This document shows, piece by piece, positions 6,201 through 13,307 of a DNA stretch of 20,586 nucleotides. The stretch covers positions 1 to 20,586 of the forward strand of contig DATAYY010000083.1 in the NCBI GenBank assembly GCA_036272325.1, in the 5' to 3' direction. A model generated the notes under the pieces. That model made no database searches. It was not told where the DNA came from and saw only the letters and a list, made by a program, of their open reading frames with translations. The DNA comes from Schlegelella_A sp036272325. GTDB lineage: Bacteria; Pseudomonadota; Gammaproteobacteria; Burkholderiales; Burkholderiaceae_C. The first letter of the stretch is position 1; each line of letters begins with the position of its first letter. The translations under genes and the position numbers were made by a program.

Positions 6201-8543
6201 TCAGTGCGCCCTCGACGCCGCGACCGCTTCGTCCGCGGCGACGCGGACCGTCGCCGCGAGTTTCGAAAATGATAGCGAAACTTGCGCACCCCGCGCGCCG
6301 GCAGTCGTGCCGTCTTCGCCGCTGCCGCCGAGATTGGCGATGCGGACGCGTGCGCCGTGCTCGTCGGCGATCTTCTTGACGACCGCGAGGCCGAGGCCGG
6401 TGCCCTTCTTCTTGGTCGTGACGTAGGGCTCGAAGGCGCGCTTGAGCACTTTCTCCGAGAAGCCCGGGCCGTTGTCGACGATGATCAGGCGCACCGCGCG
6501 CACCGCGCCGCTCTCGTTCTTCGCCGCCTCGGTGACGACGAGGACGCGACCATCGGGCTGCTCGGCAACGGCGTCGAGCGCGTTCTGCACCAAGTTGTGA
6601 ATGACCTGTCGCAGCTGCGTGCCATCACCGACGATCTCCGGCAGCGCCACGGCGAGCTCGGCGTGCAGCCGCCCCGCCTCCTGCGCTGCGCCATAGAGGC
6701 CCAGCACCTCGTGGACGAGCGCGTTGACATCGAGCGCATCGAAGGTCGACGCAGGCAGCCGCGCGTAGTCGCGGAACTCGTTGACCAGCGCCTTCATCGC
6801 CTGGACCTGGTTCACGATCGTCGAGACCGAGCGCTCGAGCATCGTCCGGTCAGCACTTTCCAGCTTGCCGCCGAGCTTGAGCTCGAGGCGCTCGGCCGAG
6901 AGCTGGATCGGCGTCAGCGGATTCTTGATCTCGTGGGCGAGCCGCCGTGCGACCTCGCTCCAGGCCTCGACCCGCTGCGCCGAGACGAGCTCGGTGATGT
7001 CGTCGAACACCATCAGCCGCGCACCCTGCGGCATCGCGGCGCCGCGCACCAGCAGCGTGATCGAGTCGCGCTCGCGACCGGGCGCACCGCCGCCGATCTG
7101 GAGCTCGAACGAATCCTGCCAGTGATCGCGCTCGCCGGCCTCGGGGCTCGCCGCGTGCAGCTCGAAGCGCTGCCACACCGTTTGCGCGAAAGTGCCGAGG
7201 CCCGCGACCTCGTCGAGCCTGCGGCCGCGGTAGGCCGAGAGGGGCAGCCTCAGGATGCGCGTCGCACCCGGATTGACGGTGTCGATGTTGCCGTTGCGGT
7301 CGAACACGATCACGCCGGCGGTCAGGTTGTCGAGGATCGTCTGCAGGTTTGCGCGCGCGCCCTCGACCTGCGTCACGCTCCGGTGGACGAGCTCGCGTGC
7401 CTCCGAGAGCTGCTCGGTCATCTCGGCGAACGAGCGCGTCAGGCCGCCGAGCTCGTCGTGCGAGCGAAACACTGCCTTCGAGCTGAAATCACCGCGCGCA
7501 ACCTGCGCAACGCCCTCGGCGAGCAGCAACAGCGGCTCGGCGAGCTGGTTGCTGAGTGCGATCGCGAGCAGCAACGCGCCGAACACGGCAAGAACGAGGG
7601 CCAGTGTCAGGGTGCCGATGTACATCTTGCGCAGGCCCGAGCGAGCGAGCGAGCGCTGCTGGTACTCTCGGTAGGCGTTCGTCACCGCGAGGGCGTTGGC
7701 GGCAAGGCCGGGTGCGATCACCTGCGTGACGACGAGGAATCGCTCCTGCGCGCCGAGCGTGAAGTTGCTGCTCGGGATCAACGCGACTGCACGCACCCGC
7801 GGGCTCGTTCCCGTGGCCGAAGTGTCCTCGTCGAGACCTTCGGCCTGGCTGATGACGCGTTGGGTGCGTGCCTGGCGCAGCATCTGGGGCGAGATGCGCT
7901 CCGGCATCAGCGCCGAGCTCGCGCTCGCGGTGGCGATCAGCGTCTGCCCCGAGCCGCCGACGATCGAGACTTCCTTGGCGGAGAGCTGCTCGCGCAGCCG
8001 CTCGAGCGAGATCGGCTCTGCCGGCAGCGCGCTCTCGCCGAGCCGCTCGGCGGCGAGCCGCGTCTTGGTCGCGAGGTCGGTGACGATCGTGTCGATCGTG
8101 CCGCGGCCGAGGTTGAGGCCGGCGTCGAGCGCGCCTTCGACCTTGATGTCGAACCAGCTCTCGATCGAGCGCGAGACGAATTGGTAGCTGACGGCATAGA
8201 TCAGCACGCCGGGCAGGATGCCGACGAGCGCGAAGATCGCCGCCAGCTTGAGCAGGAGGCGGCTGCCGAAGCGGCCGCGCGAGACGCGCCAGAGCATGCG
8301 CACTCCGGCGACGACGATCACCGCGACGAGCGTGCTGGCGAGCGCGACGTTGACCCAGAACAGCCAGACGTAGTGCCGCTCATAGAGGGCGGGGTTGTTG
8401 GTCGCGACGCCGAGCAGGAAGACGAGGACGAGGCCGGCGCCGAGCGCCGCCACGGTCGAGACGACCCACGCCCAGCGGCTGCGCCGGGGCTGGTAGGCGG
8501 GCTCCGGGAGGTCGCCCGCGTGGAATCGAGAGTCGGTTTTCAA
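6201..8543 (-). CDS. ntrY: NtrY-type membrane sensor histidine kinase
   Basis: This 780-residue kinase has membrane segments at about 25-47, 58-83 and 97-120, a periplasmic region (about 125-305), and a fourth segment at about 309-331. These are followed by a HAMP domain (about 332-385) and a PAS domain (about 395-520). The HisKA domain has the phosphorylated histidine in RRLAHEIKNPLTP (H537), and the ATPase domain shows the N box (HNLVQNALDA, N654), G1 (VDNGPGF, 689-695) and G2 (KGTGLGLAV, 713-721). This is the NtrY architecture. NtrYX systems have been linked to nitrogen metabolism and to redox or respiratory control; the signal here is unknown. The start is TTG 8543, overlapping the DUF4390 stop by four bases (TTGA), so the genes are coupled. 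Confidence 0.92.
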   Translation of the reverse strand: MKTDSRFHAGDLPEPAYQPRRSRWAWVVSTVAALGAGLVLVFLLGVATNNPALYERHYVWLFWVNVALASTLVAVIVVAGVRMLWRVSRGRFGSRLLLKLAAIFALVGILPGVLIYAVSYQFVSRSIESWFDIKVEGALDAGLNLGRGTIDTIVTDLATKTRLAAERLGESALPAEPISLERLREQLSAKEVSIVGGSGQTLIATASASSALMPERISPQMLRQARTQRVISQAEGLDEDTSATGTSPRVRAVALIPSSNFTLGAQERFLVVTQVIAPGLAANALAVTNAYREYQQRSLARSGLRKMYIGTLTLALVLAVFGALLLAIALSNQLAEPLLLLAEGVAQVARGDFSSKAVFRSHDELGGLTRSFAEMTEQLSEARELVHRSVTQVEGARANLQTILDNLTAGVIVFDRNGNIDTVNPGATRILRLPLSAYRGRRLDEVAGLGTFAQTVWQRFELHAASPEAGERDHWQDSFELQIGGGAPGRERDSITLLVRGAAMPQGARLMVFDDITELVSAQRVEAWSEVARRLAHEIKNPLTPIQLSAERLELKLGGKLESADRTMLERSVSTIVNQVQAMKALVNEFRDYARLPASTFDALDVNALVHEVLGLYGAAQEAGRLHAELAVALPEIVGDGTQLRQVIHNLVQNALDAVAEQPDGRVLVVTEAAKNESGAVRAVRLIIVDNGPGFSEKVLKRAFEPYVTTKKKGTGLGLAVVKKIADEHGARVRIANLGGSGEDGTTAGARGAQVSLSFSKLAATVRVAADEAVAASRAH

Positions 8544-9148
8544 CGGATCCGCTGCGTGCGCTTCACCGAGAGCTGCCAGTCAGGCTGGCCGCCGATGCCG
8601 ATCTGCATCGGCCGTGGCAGCAGTGTGACGTCGAGCCGATAGTTGAACTCCAGGTAGGCCCGGCCTTCCTCAAGCTGGCTCGCCTCCGCAACCTTCCAGT
8701 GATTGGCGCGGCTGAGGGCGATGATCGCCTCTTCGCGGGTCGGGTAGTTCTGGCTCAGGCCGCCCACCGTGGTCACCCGGTACGTCGACGTCAGCGGCTG
8801 GTAGACGATCTTCCAGACCCGCGTCGGGTGGGAGATCCGGCGGTCGCGCCAATACCAACGGTCGCGAAAGACCTCGACCTCGGCAACGAAGAAGAGCGGC
8901 ACCGCCCGGGCGAGAGCGTCGTCCGGCCCTTTGCCGAGCTCGAAGTCGACGCCAAAGCTGAGGAAGACGCCGTCCTCGTCCTGCGTCACCTCGAAGTGGC
9001 TCAACTCGGCCTCGGCCGGGAGCGCGCGGGCAGCGCCGGCAGCGGTGCCGCCCCAGACGGCGGGCAGGAACAGGCGCGAAACCGCCGCGCCGAGCGCGCG
9101 AAGCACGCTGCGGCGGCGTAGGGAGCCGTGCGGCGGCAACGGGGTCAT
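8540..9148 (-). CDS. DUF4390 exported protein
   Basis: This 202-residue protein belongs to the DUF4390 family, which is commonly found between rsmB and ntrY in betaproteobacteria; its function is not known. The N terminus has a twin-arginine-containing basic segment (RRRSVLR, 11-17) and a hydrophobic stretch to about residue 40 ending in AAGAARALPAEA, which looks like an export signal. The mature part is a predicted beta-rich domain with VFLSFGVDFEL, EVFRDRWYWRDRRIS, YRVTTVGGLSQNYPTREEAI and YLEFNYRLDVTLLPRPMQIG. The start is ATG 9148, 10 bases after the rsmB stop. The stop overlaps ntrY. Its constant place beside a sensor with a periplasmic domain makes a role in NtrY sensing plausible, but that is inference. 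Confidence 0.85.
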   Translation of the reverse strand: MTPLPPHGSLRRRSVLRALGAAVSRLFLPAVWGGTAAGAARALPAEAELSHFEVTQDEDGVFLSFGVDFELGKGPDDALARAVPLFFVAEVEVFRDRWYWRDRRISHPTRVWKIVYQPLTSTYRVTTVGGLSQNYPTREEAIIALSRANHWKVAEASQLEEGRAYLEFNYRLDVTLLPRPMQIGIGGQPDWQLSVKRTQRIR

Positions 9149-9158
9149 CGGCGGGCGG

Positions 9159-10496
9159 CTACGAGACGGACGGACGCTTTTCCAGCAGGGCCAGGTAGAA
9201 GCCGTCCGCCGCGCGCGAAAAGACGGTGGACAGCGGTGTCCCGACATTGTCGGGCAGCGGCAGCAGGTGCCCGGGCGAAGGCGGGGCAGTGACGAGCACG
9301 GCGTCGCTTCGTCGTTGCAAAAAAGCGTCGATCTGCTCCGATCCTTCGGCCCGGAAGACCGAGCAGGTGCAGTAGAGCAGGCGCCCGCCGGCAGCAAGCA
9401 GCGGCCACAGGGCATCGAGCAGCCTCGCCTGCTCGGCGGCGAGCGCGTCGATGTCGCCGGGACGGCGCAGCCAGCGGACGTCGGGATGGCGGCGGACGAT
9501 CCCCGATGCCGTGCACGGCGCGTCGAGCAGGATCGCGTCGAACGGCTGGCCGTCCCACCACGATCCGGGCGCGCCAGCGTCGGCAGCGCGCGTCGTCGCG
9601 ACGACGCCGAGACGGGCGAGCGTCTCGTCGACGCGAGCGAGCCGCTCGGCGTTGCGGTCGAGCGCGAGCAGGTCGAGGTCGGCAAGCTCGAGCAGATGCG
9701 CGGTCTTGCCGCCGGGCGCAGCGCACGCGTCGAGGACGCGCACTCCGGCCGCCGGCGGCTTCGAGAGGAGCAGGGGCGCGGCTCGCTGGGCGGCGGCGTC
9801 CTGGATCGAGACGAGGCCCTCGGCGAAGCCGGGAATCTGCGCCACCGGCAGCGGGCGGCCGAGGGTGATCGCCGCACCCTCGCCGGCGTCGGCGTCGATC
9901 CCCGCCGCCGCCAATGTCGTCAGGACGTCGGCCGGCGTCGTTCGCCGCCGGTTGACGCGCAAGGTCAGCGGCGGATGCTCGTTGTCGGCAGCGGCGATCG
10001 CCTGCCATCGCTCGGGCCAGTCGGCGCGCAGGCGATCGAGCCACCACGCGGGGTGGTTGTAGCGCGCAAGCGGCTCCTCGAGGGCGGCAGCGACGATTGC
10101 ATCGCGCTCGCGACCGAAGCGGCGGAGCACGGCGTTGACGAAGCCGCCGCTGCGCGGCGCGCGCCGACGCGTCGCCTCGACGGCCTGATCGACGAGGACG
10201 TGGTCGGCGTACGGCGGCCGCCCGGGCGGCCATAGCAGCGCCAGCGCGGTCAGGAGGAGGGAGTCGACTGCCGGTGTCGGCGACTTCGGAGCCAGCATGC
10301 CGCGGACGACTTCGGCCGCGCCCAGCCACCGCAACGCGTGGAAGGCAAGCGCCTGCGACCCTGGCCGAGCGGGCAATGGGCAGCGGGCAAGGGCATCGTT
10401 GAGCGAGCGCCCGCTCCGCACGGCAGCGACGGCGTCGGCGGCATGACCGAGCAGCCGCGCGAGCGGCAGCGCGGCAGTCGATGCGGGCACGGACAC
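9159..10496 (-). CDS. rsmB: 16S rRNA (cytosine-C5)-methyltransferase RsmB
   Basis: This 445-residue enzyme is expected to methylate C967 of 16S rRNA with S-adenosylmethionine. An N-terminal NusB-like RNA-binding domain (about 10-140, with YADHVLVDQAVE and FVNAVLRRF) precedes the Rossmann methyltransferase domain. SAM motif I is DACAAPGGKTAHLLEL (256-271). The release cysteine is in LDAPCTASG (C328) and the catalytic cysteine is in YCTCS (C378), as in E. coli RsmB (Sun/Fmu). The start is GTG 10496; no strong Shine-Dalgarno sequence precedes it. It is the first gene of the rsmB-DUF4390-ntrY-ntrX operon. The frequent upstream neighbour fmt is not present here; folE is divergent instead. Confidence 0.94.
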   Translation of the reverse strand: MSVPASTAALPLARLLGHAADAVAAVRSGRSLNDALARCPLPARPGSQALAFHALRWLGAAEVVRGMLAPKSPTPAVDSLLLTALALLWPPGRPPYADHVLVDQAVEATRRRAPRSGGFVNAVLRRFGRERDAIVAAALEEPLARYNHPAWWLDRLRADWPERWQAIAAADNEHPPLTLRVNRRRTTPADVLTTLAAAGIDADAGEGAAITLGRPLPVAQIPGFAEGLVSIQDAAAQRAAPLLLSKPPAAGVRVLDACAAPGGKTAHLLELADLDLLALDRNAERLARVDETLARLGVVATTRAADAGAPGSWWDGQPFDAILLDAPCTASGIVRRHPDVRWLRRPGDIDALAAEQARLLDALWPLLAAGGRLLYCTCSVFRAEGSEQIDAFLQRRSDAVLVTAPPSPGHLLPLPDNVGTPLSTVFSRAADGFYLALLEKRPSVS

Positions 10497-10608
10497 CGTG
10501 CAGAGTCTAGGGCTCGAAGCGCCGGCCGCGCCTCGGCACCCCGGATCTCACGAAGGGACGCCGCGAGTGCGGTACGCTCCGGGGCCCACCACGCGAGCAG
10601 CGCCCCCC
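10497..10608. promoter_or_regulatory. Divergent intergenic region rsmB / folE
   Basis: These 112 bases must hold the promoters for both the rsmB operon (minus) and folE-BLUF (plus). I could not pick out convincing -35/-10 pairs; the sequence is GC-rich throughout. No long palindrome was seen. Confidence 0.4.
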
Positions 10609-11337
10609 ATGGCCGGCGAGAAACCCACCCCGATCTTTCGCAACGAGGCGGACCTGCAGCGCATGCCGGCATCGGATCGCATCCGCTACCGGCTCATCGG
10701 CGCGAGTTGCCGCTATCACGCGAACGACAACATCGCCGACTTCATCGAGGAAGGCGAGCTCGACGAGTTGCGCGCCGAGGTCGAAGAGCAGATGCAGGGG
10801 GTGCTGCGGGCGCTCGTCATCGACACCGAGAGCGACCACAACACGAACGACACTGCCAAGCGCGTCGCCAAGATGTTCCTGACCGAAGTCTTCCGCGGCC
10901 GCTACTCGCCGCCACCATCGGTCACGGAGTTTCCGAACGTCACGCGCCTCAACGAGCTGATGATCGTTGGCCCCATCAAGGTGCGAAGCGCGTGCTCGCA
11001 TCACCTCTGCCCGATTCTCGGCAAGATCTGGATCGGCCTGTTGCCGAACGAGCATTCGAACCTGGTCGGCCTGTCCAAATACGTCCGCATCTGCGACTGG
11101 ATCATGAGCCGGCCGCAGATCCAGGAAGAGGCGGTGACGATGCTCGCCGAGGATCTGCAGGAGCGCGTCAAGCCCGACGGCCTCGCCATCGTGATGGAGG
11201 CTGACCACTTCTGCATGCATTGGCGCGGCGTCAAGGACGACGGGTCGATGATGACCAACAGCGTCATGCGCGGCGCATTCCTGAAAAACCAGAGCCTGCG
11301 CCGCGAGTTCCTGTCGCTGCTCGCCAAGAAAGCCTGA
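10609..11337 (+). CDS. folE: GTP cyclohydrolase I
   Basis: This 242-residue enzyme converts GTP to 7,8-dihydroneopterin triphosphate, the first step of folate and pterin synthesis. The zinc ligands are visible: C129 and H132 in SACSHHLCP, and C202 in ADHFCMHWRGVKD. Further family blocks are DTAKRVAKMF (81-90), LGKIWIGLLPN and GLSKYVRI (154-161). The C-terminal block reads MMTNSVMRGAF where E. coli-type enzymes have a TSAMRG-type sequence, so this belongs to a divergent FolE1 group. The N terminus (about 1-60) is longer than in the shortest family members. The frame is open upstream, but ATG 10609 is the best start because the conserved part begins soon after it. The BLUF gene follows after 10 bases. 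Confidence 0.92.
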   Translation: MAGEKPTPIFRNEADLQRMPASDRIRYRLIGASCRYHANDNIADFIEEGELDELRAEVEEQMQGVLRALVIDTESDHNTNDTAKRVAKMFLTEVFRGRYSPPPSVTEFPNVTRLNELMIVGPIKVRSACSHHLCPILGKIWIGLLPNEHSNLVGLSKYVRICDWIMSRPQIQEEAVTMLAEDLQERVKPDGLAIVMEADHFCMHWRGVKDDGSMMTNSVMRGAFLKNQSLRREFLSLLAKKA

Positions 11338-11347
11338 GGAGAAAGCG

Positions 11348-11779
11348 ATGCTGGTCCGCCTGCTCTACGCCAGCCGTGCTGCCAGCAGCGTCGACGCCGA
11401 CGCGGTGGCGGCGATCCTCAGGCGATCGAAGGAGAACAACCAGAAGGCCGGCGTCACCGGCGTGCTCTGCTTCTGCGCCAACTCGCACATCTTCATGCAG
11501 GTGCTCGAGGGCGGCCGCAACGCCGTCAGCAAGCTCTACAACCAGATCGCGCAAGACGCACGCCATGCCGACGTCGCCCTCCTCAGCTACGAGGAGATCG
11601 GCGAGCGCAGCTTCGCGAGCTGGGCGATGGGCCAGGTTCACATGAACCGGCTCAATCCAGCGCTGGTCTTGAAGTACTCCGAAGCCACGCTGCTCGACCC
11701 GTACGCCGTCTCGGGGAAAGCGTCGCTAGCGCTCCTCAACGAGCTCGTCGAGACCGCCTCGATCGGCGTCCAGGTCTAG
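11348..11779 (+). CDS. BLUF-domain blue-light sensor
   Basis: This 143-residue protein is a BLUF (sensor of blue light using FAD) domain of about 95 residues plus a short helical C-terminal extension, with no attached output domain. The flavin-switch residues are present: Y7 (LLYASR), the asparagine in SKENNQKAGVTG (N30 or N31), Q51 (FMQVLEGG), and W92 with M94 near the flavin (FASWAMG). Stand-alone BLUF proteins of this size, such as PixD, signal through a protein partner or oligomer state. The ribosome-binding site GAGGAGAAA is strong, and the gene lies 10 bases behind folE, so the two are co-transcribed. The partner is unknown. It is convergent with the CDF gene, separated by six bases. 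Confidence 0.93.
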   Translation: MLVRLLYASRAASSVDADAVAAILRRSKENNQKAGVTGVLCFCANSHIFMQVLEGGRNAVSKLYNQIAQDARHADVALLSYEEIGERSFASWAMGQVHMNRLNPALVLKYSEATLLDPYAVSGKASLALLNELVETASIGVQV

Positions 11780-11785
11780 TCACGC

Positions 11786-12721
11786 TCAAGGCGCCGGCGC
11801 GGCTGGCTCGGCGTCGCGCTGGCTGACGCGGCGCGACTCGATGTAGATGCGGCCGATTTCCGGGAAGCGCTGGCGCACCGCGTCCTCGATCCGGTAGACC
11901 GCGCGCGAGACTTCCTCGGCGGGAACGCCGGTCTTGAACTCGGCGTCGAGCGCGAGCAGCACGTCGTCGGGGCCGAGGTGCATCGTCAGCGGCCAGCCGG
12001 CCCGGTGCACGGTGGGCTCGGCCTGCGCGATGGCGCGGATCGACTCGGCCATCTCGGTCCCGACCGCCTCGCCGACGAGCAGCCTTCTCGCCTGGACGAC
12101 GAGCAGGCTCGAGACGCCGCAGAGCAGCAGGCCGATGACGATCGACGCCCCGGCGTCGAAGGCCGGCATGCCAAGCGCGTGGCTGGCGAAGACGCCGATC
12201 GCGGCCGTCGCCAGCCCGGCGAGAGCGGCGCTGTCCTCGGCGATGACGGTATACAGCGTCGGATCCTTGCTCGATCCGAGCGACGCCCAGAACGGCGCAT
12301 CGCCGATGCTGCGCCTGAACTGGCGCACCGCGATCGCCAGGCTCGCCCCTTCGAACACAGCCGCCGCGCCGAGGATCGCATAGCTCCAGCCGGCGTCCTC
12401 GAGCGGCTTCGGCTCGAGCAGGCGCAGGATGCCTTCGTAGATCGAGACGCCGCCGCCAACGCCGAAGATCATGACGGCGACGATCAGGCTCCAGAAGTAG
12501 AGTTCCTTGCCGTAGCCGAACGGGTGCCGCTCGTCGGCCGGTCGACCGGCGAGGTGCATGCCGACGAGAAGAAGGACGCCGTCGCCGGTGTCGACGAGCG
12601 AGTGGATTCCCTCGGAGAGCATCGCCGAGCTGCCGGTCGCGGCCGCGCCGACGAACTTCATCGCCGCGATCGCGACGTTGGCCGCGATCGCGCCGAACAC
12701 GGCGAGCTTCGAATTGGCCAA
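11786..12721 (-). CDS. CDF-family metal cation efflux transporter
   Basis: This 311-residue protein belongs to the cation diffusion facilitator family, which exports divalent metals such as Zn2+ by proton antiport across the inner membrane. It has six predicted membrane helices and a C-terminal cytoplasmic domain (about 215-300). The helix 2 metal site is LSEGIHSLVDTGDG (H40, D44), followed by the family block DERHPFGYGKELYFWSL (63-79). In helix 5 the usual HxxxD motif is replaced by IAEDSAALAG (E162, D163), as in the ZnT9-like subgroup, so the metal preference is unclear. The start is TTG 12721: a stop codon lies 14 codons upstream in frame and no ATG or GTG intervenes. It lies 39 bases downstream of the small secreted protein gene on the same strand. 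Confidence 0.9.
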   Translation of the reverse strand: MANSKLAVFGAIAANVAIAAMKFVGAAATGSSAMLSEGIHSLVDTGDGVLLLVGMHLAGRPADERHPFGYGKELYFWSLIVAVMIFGVGGGVSIYEGILRLLEPKPLEDAGWSYAILGAAAVFEGASLAIAVRQFRRSIGDAPFWASLGSSKDPTLYTVIAEDSAALAGLATAAIGVFASHALGMPAFDAGASIVIGLLLCGVSSLLVVQARRLLVGEAVGTEMAESIRAIAQAEPTVHRAGWPLTMHLGPDDVLLALDAEFKTGVPAEEVSRAVYRIEDAVRQRFPEIGRIYIESRRVSQRDAEPAAPAP

Positions 12722-12760
12722 CGCGAGCTCGGCCCGGACTTGGGTCGCGAGCGACCGAGA

Positions 12761-13195
12761 TCAGCAGTCGATACGGGTCGATCCGGGCGCGACCGGGGGC
12801 TTGGTAGCGGTCGGCGGCGACGTTGCCTTGCCGATGACGCCCGGCTTCGGCGGGGCCGCCGGAATCGCCTTGTTGGCATCCTTGCTCGGAACGACTGACT
12901 TGGTGCAGTCGGCACTGCTCGAGGCCGGCTTCGGTCGCGCCGCGGCACGGGCCGCGGCCGAGCCCCCCTTCAGCGCCGAACCATTGTTCATGGAGTTCGA
13001 CATCACCGGTGTGCCGAGCTGCACCGAATCGCTTCCGCCCGGGGTGCCGGTGTCGACCCCGCCGGGAATCTGCGAGGTGATGGGCGGCAGGCGCGGCGGC
13101 CCCTTGGTCACGGGCACTTGCGCATCGACAGCGGCTTGTGCAAGAACGAGCAGCGCGGCGAGCGCAGCGCAGCGAACGACGGACGTTGGCTTCAC
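12761..13195 (-). CDS. Small exported Pro/Ala-rich protein of unknown function
   Basis: I do not recognise this 144-residue protein. It starts with GTG 13195, preceded by AGGAG at proper spacing. A signal peptide is clear (VKPTSVVRCAALAALLVLAQAAVDA, cleavage near residue 25). The mature part is low-complexity and rich in Pro, Ala, Gly and Ser, with likely disordered segments such as TKGPPRLPPITSQIPGG and PKPGVIGKATSPPTATKPP. Only two cysteines remain in the mature part (C97 and the C-terminal C144), which could form a disulfide. The good start signals and signal peptide argue that it is a real gene despite the simple composition. It sits between topB and the CDF transporter on the same strand. 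Confidence 0.7.
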   Translation of the reverse strand: MKPTSVVRCAALAALLVLAQAAVDAQVPVTKGPPRLPPITSQIPGGVDTGTPGGSDSVQLGTPVMSNSMNNGSALKGGSAAARAAARPKPASSSADCTKSVVPSKDANKAIPAAPPKPGVIGKATSPPTATKPPVAPGSTRIDC

Positions 13196-13224
13196 GATCG
13201 ACTCCTGATCCCGATCGAGAGTGT

Positions 13225-13257
13225 GCCCCGCAGCGGGGCCGGCCGATGTCAGCCGGC
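13225..13257 (-). terminator. Two GC-rich hairpins after topB
   Basis: GCCCCG-CAG-CGGGGC (13225-13239) and GCCGGC/GCCGGC (13238-13243 and 13252-13257) lie between topB and the secreted protein gene. No T-tract follows, so termination would be weak or Rho-assisted. They may instead stabilise the topB mRNA end. Confidence 0.3.
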
Positions 13258-13307
13258 GCACTGGCCTGCAGTCGGTGTTGTTCCCGCGCAGCGCCGCCAC
13301 CGGCCGT

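Noticed and set aside
6282..8642. A 786-codon open frame on the plus strand opposite ntrY
   Set aside because: The minus-strand NtrY has all kinase motifs; the antisense product is low-complexity and Arg/Glu-rich with no family signature.
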